Of a stretch of 64,000 nt of DNA, positions 58,201 through 64,000 are shown one piece after another. A program made the translations under genes and the position numbers. Where the stretch lies: the NCBI RefSeq assembly GCF_019649055.1, contig NW_026570338.1, positions 248,001-312,000 of the forward strand, read 5' to 3'. Every line of letters begins with the position of its first letter. The first letter of the stretch is position 1. The notes under the pieces are model-generated. The model did not search any database. It saw only the letters and a program-made list of their open reading frames with translations, and was not told the DNA's origin. This DNA comes from Paramacrobiotus metropolitanus (taxonomy: Eukaryota; Tardigrada; Eutardigrada; Parachela; Macrobiotidae).

Positions 58201-59523
58201 CAAGTGGACATGTGCAAAGGCGCTGACTGAACAGAATGCGACCAGTGTCGCAAAGTTCCTCCTTTATGAAATCTTCTTGAAGTTTTCCATGCCGGAAAAA
58301 GTCCTAAGCGACAGGGGAACGCCGTTCCTGAACAACTTGAGCGCAGAACTGTACGATTTGCCCAGCATTCACCGTACAAATATGTTACGCCTACGCAAAA
58401 GAATTGGGATGAACTTCTACCTTTTGTTGTTTTTGGATACAACACGAGCCGCCATGATAGCACCGGATATTCCCCGTTTTACATGCTGTATGGGCGCGAG
58501 CCGACGCTCCCGGTGGACCTGGCACTCCCAACGGTGAAAGAACCGTTTGTCCGTAATGTGGCAGACCGGTTAAGGGATGTCCATGCAGAGGCCAGTGCGC
58601 GGATCGAAGGAAGTCACAACCAGACATGGGCGCGAGATGATCACCCGGAAGTAGAGTATTTCCCCGGTGACATAGTCTGGGTGTATTGCCCCGCGGAAGA
58701 AGTCGGTAGGGCAACGAAGCTGCTGAGCAGATGGACCGGCCCGTACCTGGTCTTACGGCGTACAGGACCAGTGAACTACGAAGTGCACACCAAAGGCCGG
58801 AAAACGTTTGTGGTACATGTGTCAAAGTTGAAATTGTTCAAGGACAGAAACGCCATGTACGATGACCCGGATGACGATATTCCGACAAAGAAAGCCACCT
58901 TCTACATCGGCGACGGAAATGAATCATCTGATGCAGGAGACGCCGATGGTCAAGAAAACGCTGACAGCACGCATGAAGGCTGGGAAGAGCCGGCCGGAAG
59001 TAATGCGGAAATGAACAATGACAACGGTGGCTACCAAGAAGTTAGTGGCCAATCAGTTTCCGACGATGAGGAGCTGAACGATACAGTGGTCAAAGATGAA
59101 GACGACATTGTGGTCGTGAACGGCGATCGTGTTGGTAACGAGACCATCGATCACCGGGAGTTGGAAGATGACATTAATGATGAAACGCGGTACTTTTCGA
59201 ACGATGAGGAGTTTAACAGTGACGCCGGCGACGAGATGGACGGTGCAAACACTGTGGATACCTACCCGGTTGAAGCCACAGGGGAAGTCCAAGGGGAACC
59301 GGCAGGCGGGGTGGACATGTATGGCCAACCGTACAACAATGTTGGACCGGAGCCGGTGGTCGAGACACGCCGTTCAGGCCGTCCAAACAAAGGCGAACGC
59401 ACCACGAAGCGCTACATTGAAGAGTACGGTACGTCCTTGGCATATGACATGAATGGTCATCAGCAACAGCCGGCCGGTAACCACAACACGTCAACGGTGT
59501 TTAACTCGCGCATTGAGCCGTAA
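55282..59523 (+). other. pol: pol region of the Ty3/gypsy element
   Basis: Protease motif ALVDTGASLS near 55,550. RT motifs between about 56,470 and 56,990 (CSTMRGVNAVT, FLDDVV). RNase H about 57,200-57,600. Integrase HHCC zinc finger about 57,900-58,070, then the catalytic core (ATDILGPLP, KVLSDRGTPFLNN), and a C-terminal domain (GPYLVLRRTGPVNYEV) about 58,730-58,850 with an acidic tail. Order PR-RT-RH-IN places it in Ty3/gypsy (Metaviridae). Confidence 0.85.
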
Positions 59524-59529
59524 GCGACG

Positions 59530-61451
59530 ATGTCCCGACTGCTGTTTATGTCGATGTTGGTGCTCAGCATCGCCAGCGGAAGTTTCGGAATGAAAGTGAC
59601 GTCAGCAACTGCAACCAGCCGCAGTGTGTGGGAGTGGTCAGTTTCCAGCAACTGTTCAACTGCAAGGCACAGAATACGAGCCTGAAGTCTATGCCAGAAA
59701 ATTTCGACTTGTGGACTCGGAAGCCGGATAGGAAAACCTTCAAAGGTTATGTATGCCGGCAGTGGGACAACCAACTACACATTGCGGAAAGCTTTTTGTG
59801 GCAGACGGATACCACAAGAGACGTGGCGCATGTGCCCACCAGTGCACAGGACTGCTGGACGATCGTGCAGACCATGAAATGCGATAACTCACCTATGGTT
59901 AAAGCAGGACGCGTATGGAGTTACACAGCTACGCCAACTGGCGAAGGAAGTTGGAATAGCGTAAAAGATTTCACAACCAGAAACTGTGAAATGGAAGAAG
60001 TAACGTTGGAACAGAATTGTGACAGCTGCCCGGTGGTAAGCGTGATTGGAGAAATCAGCCATAAACGTTCGGATGGATACTCAGTTCAAGGGCAGCGTAC
60101 GTTCGTATGGAGAGAAGTGGAAGCAGTAAGAAAGCCATGTGAAGTGAAGAAAATGGCACAGTGGCAGGGAAGCCTTTACGCTGAAGCGGAAGGACTGCGA
60201 TTACGCGACTCAGTTCATCAGCTGGATTTCATCCTGGGAAATGTCACAGCGGTGTGCGGTACAGTACGTTATCAGTTGATTACTATAGCGCAACAACCGG
60301 ACTTGTTTGTTACACTGTACACTGAAGACAGGAAACCGCTGAATGTCAGTCAAGCACGGGATCAGCTGAACGGAGTAAAGAAACCGGCGCCCAGTAAGTT
60401 CAAGAGAAGGAGGCCATTGCGACGCGGCAGACGGGATGTTGGTGGTGACAGCTTTACACTTGACCTGGACCAGATCCTGCAGCCGCATCTGCAGTTCGAA
60501 GAAGACATGCAAACCGAATACCTGAATGCTGTGGGCGACGCGGTGAACACACTCGACTGCCAAGTAGCCCGTGCGCGTTTGAGTAATGTATACGCGCTGT
60601 CGCGGTTGTCCGGTGTCCTAGCGGCACGCGAAATGCAACTTCGGAAATGACAGTCACTGGAGAGTATGGGAACGTTTGGTATTATACGCCAGTGTCGAGC
60701 AGCGGTAATGGATTTCGAAGTACACAACGGCTCCAAAAGTGGACCACAGCCTAGGAGCGGAAACTTTACAATTGCTACCGACGGTTACACCCTTGCCAGT
60801 TACACCGAGTGCTACTGGAAATCTGCGGTTGTGAATTTCAACAGTAAACCATATGAAGCAAGAAACGGACAATGGGTGTTGGTGAAACCGGTCAGTAGTG
60901 TCAATCACCTGCTCTTGGCGGCATATTTCAAGGAGTCAATTGACTTGTCTGGATCGGCACTGCAAGCGGTTGTTGAAAAAGGTCACTCATTCCAATTCAG
61001 CCTGCTTGGTCAACTTGCCGGCACGATGGATCAGCATGGGATCGCTGATGTTGGCCAGATTGTGCAAAGTGTGTCGAAGTCCGCACAAGTGCCAGAACTA
61101 TTCTACCGAATGAAACTGTGGGAGAGCATTGGCGGAAGTATAGCAGGTATACTTATTTGCGCCTGTTTGCTTGTGTTGTTTTTGAAGTACGGCCGCAAAC
61201 TGTTCGCGTGCCTATGGCAATGCCCGACGCGGGGAGGAAACCGGAAACGGAAATCCGAACGTGGAGCGCAAGTGACGGAAGAAGCGACGACGGACATGGA
61301 GGATGGCGTTGGTGGTCGGATGCATGGATCCGGAAGCGCCCCTGTGGACCTGGAGGAAGCCTCGAGCGTCGCCGTTAACAAGGATAGTGTGACCTGGAAG
61401 AAGGAAACGGATCCGTCCCTGCGCGTCGTGGGATTTCTGCCTGAAGCCTGA
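59530..61451 (+). other. env: env-like region of the Ty3/gypsy element
   Basis: Downstream of integrase, where errantivirus-type elements carry env. Cys-rich surface-like sequence, a basic RRGRRD-type stretch near 60,430 that resembles a furin-type site, and a C-terminal hydrophobic segment (IAGILICACLLVLFLKYG) near 61,140-61,190 with a short cytoplasmic tail. Homology to a named envelope family is not established. Confidence 0.65.
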
Positions 61452-61496
61452 CCGTCCCTTCCTTTTGGAGGACCAAAAGTCTTAAGGAGGGGGATA

Positions 61497-61908
61497 TGCT
61501 AGCCGCATAACGCTGATAACGCTTCCCAAGGGGAACCGCATAATACTAACAACGCGCTGCCAGTCGCGTGTGGATGCGTGGATGCGCATGACCGGCGCGT
61601 GCACCTGTTGTTCATGCTGTTGCATAACTAACTTTCATTTGTCATGGGAAGTGTATCGATAGTCTTGGGTGGTATGTTGGAAAGTGTGATAACGGAGAGG
61701 AATGTCCTTGGAAATGTTGTGAACTGAATGCACTGGCATGTGGCTAGACGGACTCATTTTGTGGTAGTGTGCTTCTGGCGGAAATGATGGAATCATTCTG
61801 ACTTTACGATCTGTGCAGAATACAGCTTACGGTATAAAACGACTAAACATCGTTGTTACGGGATATCGTAAAGGTCACTGACGTAGCCGTGTAAAGATAC
61901 GGGTAACA
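61497..61908 (+). repeat. 3' LTR of the Ty3/gypsy element
   Basis: 412 bp, about two differences from the 5' LTR. Confidence 0.9.
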
Positions 61909-61912
61909 CCCA

Positions 61913-62629
61913 TAAGACCCCCCAGTTATGTTTCATCGTTACGTTTATGAATTCTGTTCATTTACCGTTTAGCTGTTCTTCTTCATAATTTCTAGAATTC
62001 AGTCTTGCATTCGCTTGTTACAGCTTGCATCAGCTTGATCAGCTTGTTCCGCTTGTTAAACTTTTGCCTAAACCTTGTTCCCTGTTTTGCATTGTTCTTG
62101 TCATAAAACATGCCGTGAACTCCCGTTGTTACGCTCGTTATGTCGTTAAGTTAGTAAGAGAGTCCACGACCGCACCGTTGCCGGTCGTGCCAACCTTTCA
62201 TCCCAACAGCCCACACAACATCGTGGTACGGTCAACACGCCAACCCACTATAATAGCAGCCAGATCGGCTACTGTTACTGTTACAGTACGTACTATGCGC
62301 CTGTCGCCTTCGGTTTCAGTAAGATTACAGTCAAAATCTAGATTAAACATGCATATTTTAGACTAATTTTGTTGTTACAGCTCGATAGCAAACATATATC
62401 TGTAGATGTTTAAGGGCCCTTTGAACTCAAATAGCATAATCGTCATACAACTGTCAAATGTCAATACACTGGCGAAACCACAATTCAAAATGACATGCTC
62501 TTGTGATTTCACAAATTTTTCGCAACCAGCAATATTTGTTGAACATGTTTCATAATATTACAATTATAACGGTTATGTACCGGTACGAGTACAGTTCATC
62601 TTGAATGTTCCGGCCGGTCCATATGGGCC
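61913..62629. other. Spacer, block 3 beyond the LTR element
   Basis: From about 62400 (AAGGGCCCTTTGAA) it matches 24805 and 33107 in blocks 1 and 2. No gene. Confidence 0.5.
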
Positions 62630-63044
62630 TCAGAAGGAGAATCCACTGCACTTTCACCCGCCAAGTTGTGCTCCACAGATAGCACAGCGGGGGAAACTCT
62701 TGGCGCAGCACGTCCACTACGCCGTGCATGAGATGGTACAGCTAAGAATGAACCCAGGTTTTTACATGTCTTTTGCTGTAGCATTAATGTCCATATTCTG
62801 CCGCATCCTAGTACGACTATGAAACCATCAACAATTTTTTTTAGGATGTACGTAATTAGTTTGCTTTAGGCAGTAACAAGTTTTTCTCAGCTATTAATCG
62901 CGGCTTATCAATTTCCCGTGTGGCGCGGGCGATATTCTGAACGTTCCCAGAAACGTCACCATCGACAGCCACTGCGTCGGTTGGCAGTATCAGTTACAGC
63001 AGAGCTATGCTGAGACAGATGATGAAACTCTTACGAATGGCCAT
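62630..63044 (-). pseudogene. Cysteine-rich prepropeptide P3 (decayed)
   Basis: Two-exon layout homologous to P1/P2: the signal-peptide exon lies at about 63044-62910 and the Cys-rich exon at 62741-62630 (recognisable WTCCAKSFPRC). The reading frame is no longer whole. It stands head to head with the presumed third PGRP-kinase unit. Confidence 0.7.
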
Positions 63045-64000
63045 TATTCTGCAAAATGCGGAAAATGTAGCATCGCTTAGTGCAGTGCAGCCTGATTTAA
63101 GCACCCCAGTTGTGGTTCAAAGTGGGCTCCTGATAGAAGGTCACAGCAACAAATGTTTCGAATAGTGATTGTTAGATTTTTGTCGTTTACTAAAGAACTA
63201 TTTTTTGTGATATGCTTTGGCTGAAGTAAAGCGCGGTTTTATACCCGCAATTTTGGCTTGCACTGTAGTTTACTGCCATGTTGACATGCCATTCGTGTTG
63301 TAATTGCTGCCCTTCAGCTTTCCGTTCCAGGCATTCTGCAGTTCTTTTCATGGAACAATGACCGGAATTACCATGGTCCGTTTTGCAATCGAGATACGAT
63401 TTTCCTTTTTCAGGAAGCCATTTAGTCGATAGTCGAAACTGTAACAGATACGAAGTCTTACTGTATGTCTATGTATGCAGAAACAGTGCATAGCAATGCA
63501 TCAGAAAACAGCCGACACCGCAGCCACCAATAGAGCTTTGTTGCATCAGCACGACCGCTGTGCTAATTATTATTTCAACTGATATCAAATACATCCGCTG
63601 TAAAACGGTTTTTCTGCCAAGAACTTTGCCCATCCGGAGCGATAGGTATCATGTGTGCAAGTAGTACATCACTTGATATGATCGACCGCGTTTAGCGTGG
63701 GCAGACGCAACAGTTACGCCCTTACCTGCAACCAACACCGCTGTACGGTATGAATCCGTATGATATAGTATGTTATTTCCCACGCCGCCTTCTCTGATCC
63801 CCAATTCTGCAGTGACTGTAATGGCGTGCAAAAAATAGCACACGGATGCTCCCCATAATTATGATCACACCGATTCACACGTACAAACGACGTCACTTCC
63901 TCCACCCCCTGTTTGTTGCAAGTGCTCGGGAGTAAGCTAGCACGACTGTCTGCGTGCCAGACTTGCAGAAAGTTTAGAGTAGCATTAAGCACAAAGCTTG
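63045..64000 (+). promoter_or_regulatory. Divergent upstream region leading to a presumed third PGRP-kinase unit
   Basis: 63240-63440 is the conserved upstream block of the peptide genes. 63700-64000 (CCCACGCCGCC, CACACGGATGCTCCCC, CACTTCCTCCACCC, GCACAAAGCTTG) aligns with 35500-35664, which lies about 120 bp before the first PGRP exon of unit 2. The exon itself would fall just beyond the window. Confidence 0.55.

Larger units (their letters stand above)
52717..61908 (+). mobile_element. Ty3/gypsy LTR retroelement with env-like region, 9.2 kb, young but broken
   Basis: Two 412-bp LTRs (52717-53128, 61497-61908) differ at about two positions. A 4-bp CCCA flanks both sides (52713-52716, 61909-61912). 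A primer-binding-site-like TGGTGCCGAAACC follows the left LTR, and a purine tract (AAGGAGGGGGA) precedes the right. In order: gag, protease, RT, RNase H, integrase, env-like. The LTR similarity (about 99.5 %) means recent insertion. Reading is broken at roughly four to six places, so I treat it as a fossil. It lies inside repeated block 3. Confidence 0.88.
52420..64000. repeat. Large duplicated block 3, interrupted by an LTR element and cut by the window end
   Basis: 52420-52650 matches 24430-24610 and 32860-32960. 62390-63700 matches the peptide-gene part of blocks 1 and 2. 63700-64000 matches 35480-35664, the promoter side of PGRP-kinase unit 2. The LTR element at 52717-61908 lies between. 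Confidence 0.75.

Noticed and set aside
1-64000. tRNA or rRNA genes
   Set aside because: No cloverleaf with A and B boxes or rRNA-like conserved core was noticed by eye on either strand; a covariance-model scan was not possible.

Overview
The window is nuclear DNA of an invertebrate animal. It has spliced genes with short introns (about 60-560 bp, GT-AG), AATAAA signals, an F-box/SH3-like gene array, rhodopsin-type GPCRs, receptor kinases and several classes of eukaryotic transposon. From memory of the F-box/SH3-like and NRLW-type GPCR families I favour an ecdysozoan, most likely a tardigrade (about 60 % sure). No search could be run.

Layout. 1-400: possible 3' end of a plus-strand gene. 1.4-15.7 kb: four minus-strand tandem copies (A-D) of one F-box gene; only C (10514-12367) reads through cleanly. 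Copy B is split just inside its first coding exon by a complete 2,993-bp MULE transposon (5900-8892) with an 11-bp target duplication. 16.7-19.1 kb: a minus-strand protein kinase-Kelch fusion. 19.56-20.24 kb: a palindromic TTAA-flanked element. 20.9-22.3 kb: a GPCR with a hairpin element in its intron. A second, single-exon relative lies at 45.0-46.0 kb.

22.8-39.6 kb and 52.4-64 kb are the most unusual parts. A block of 7-8 kb is repeated. Each copy pairs, head to head, (i) a minus-strand two-exon gene for a small secreted cysteine-rich peptide (signal peptide, acidic propeptide, Lys-Arg site, 6-8 Cys mature peptide) with (ii) a plus-strand gene whose exons run peptidoglycan-recognition (PGRP) domain, transmembrane helix, tyrosine kinase. 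Two receptor units are present, both damaged. The window ends inside what looks like the promoter of a third. Two further peptide genes (22.8-23.3 kb whole, 43.6-43.9 kb decayed) lack a receptor partner. The inference is an innate-immune locus that couples a bacterial cell-wall receptor kinase to candidate effector peptides.

39.6-52.4 kb is rich in mobile DNA: a foldback element with tandem-repeat arms (40.2-40.9 kb), a hairpin MITE with a TTAA element nested in its loop (41.3-42.9 kb), and a 1.79-kb gag-only LTR element (47.44-49.23 kb). At 52.7-61.9 kb a young Ty3/gypsy-type element with an env-like region sits inside the third immune block. Many otherwise conserved host exons carry single-base indels, so gene decay and residual consensus error must both be kept in mind.
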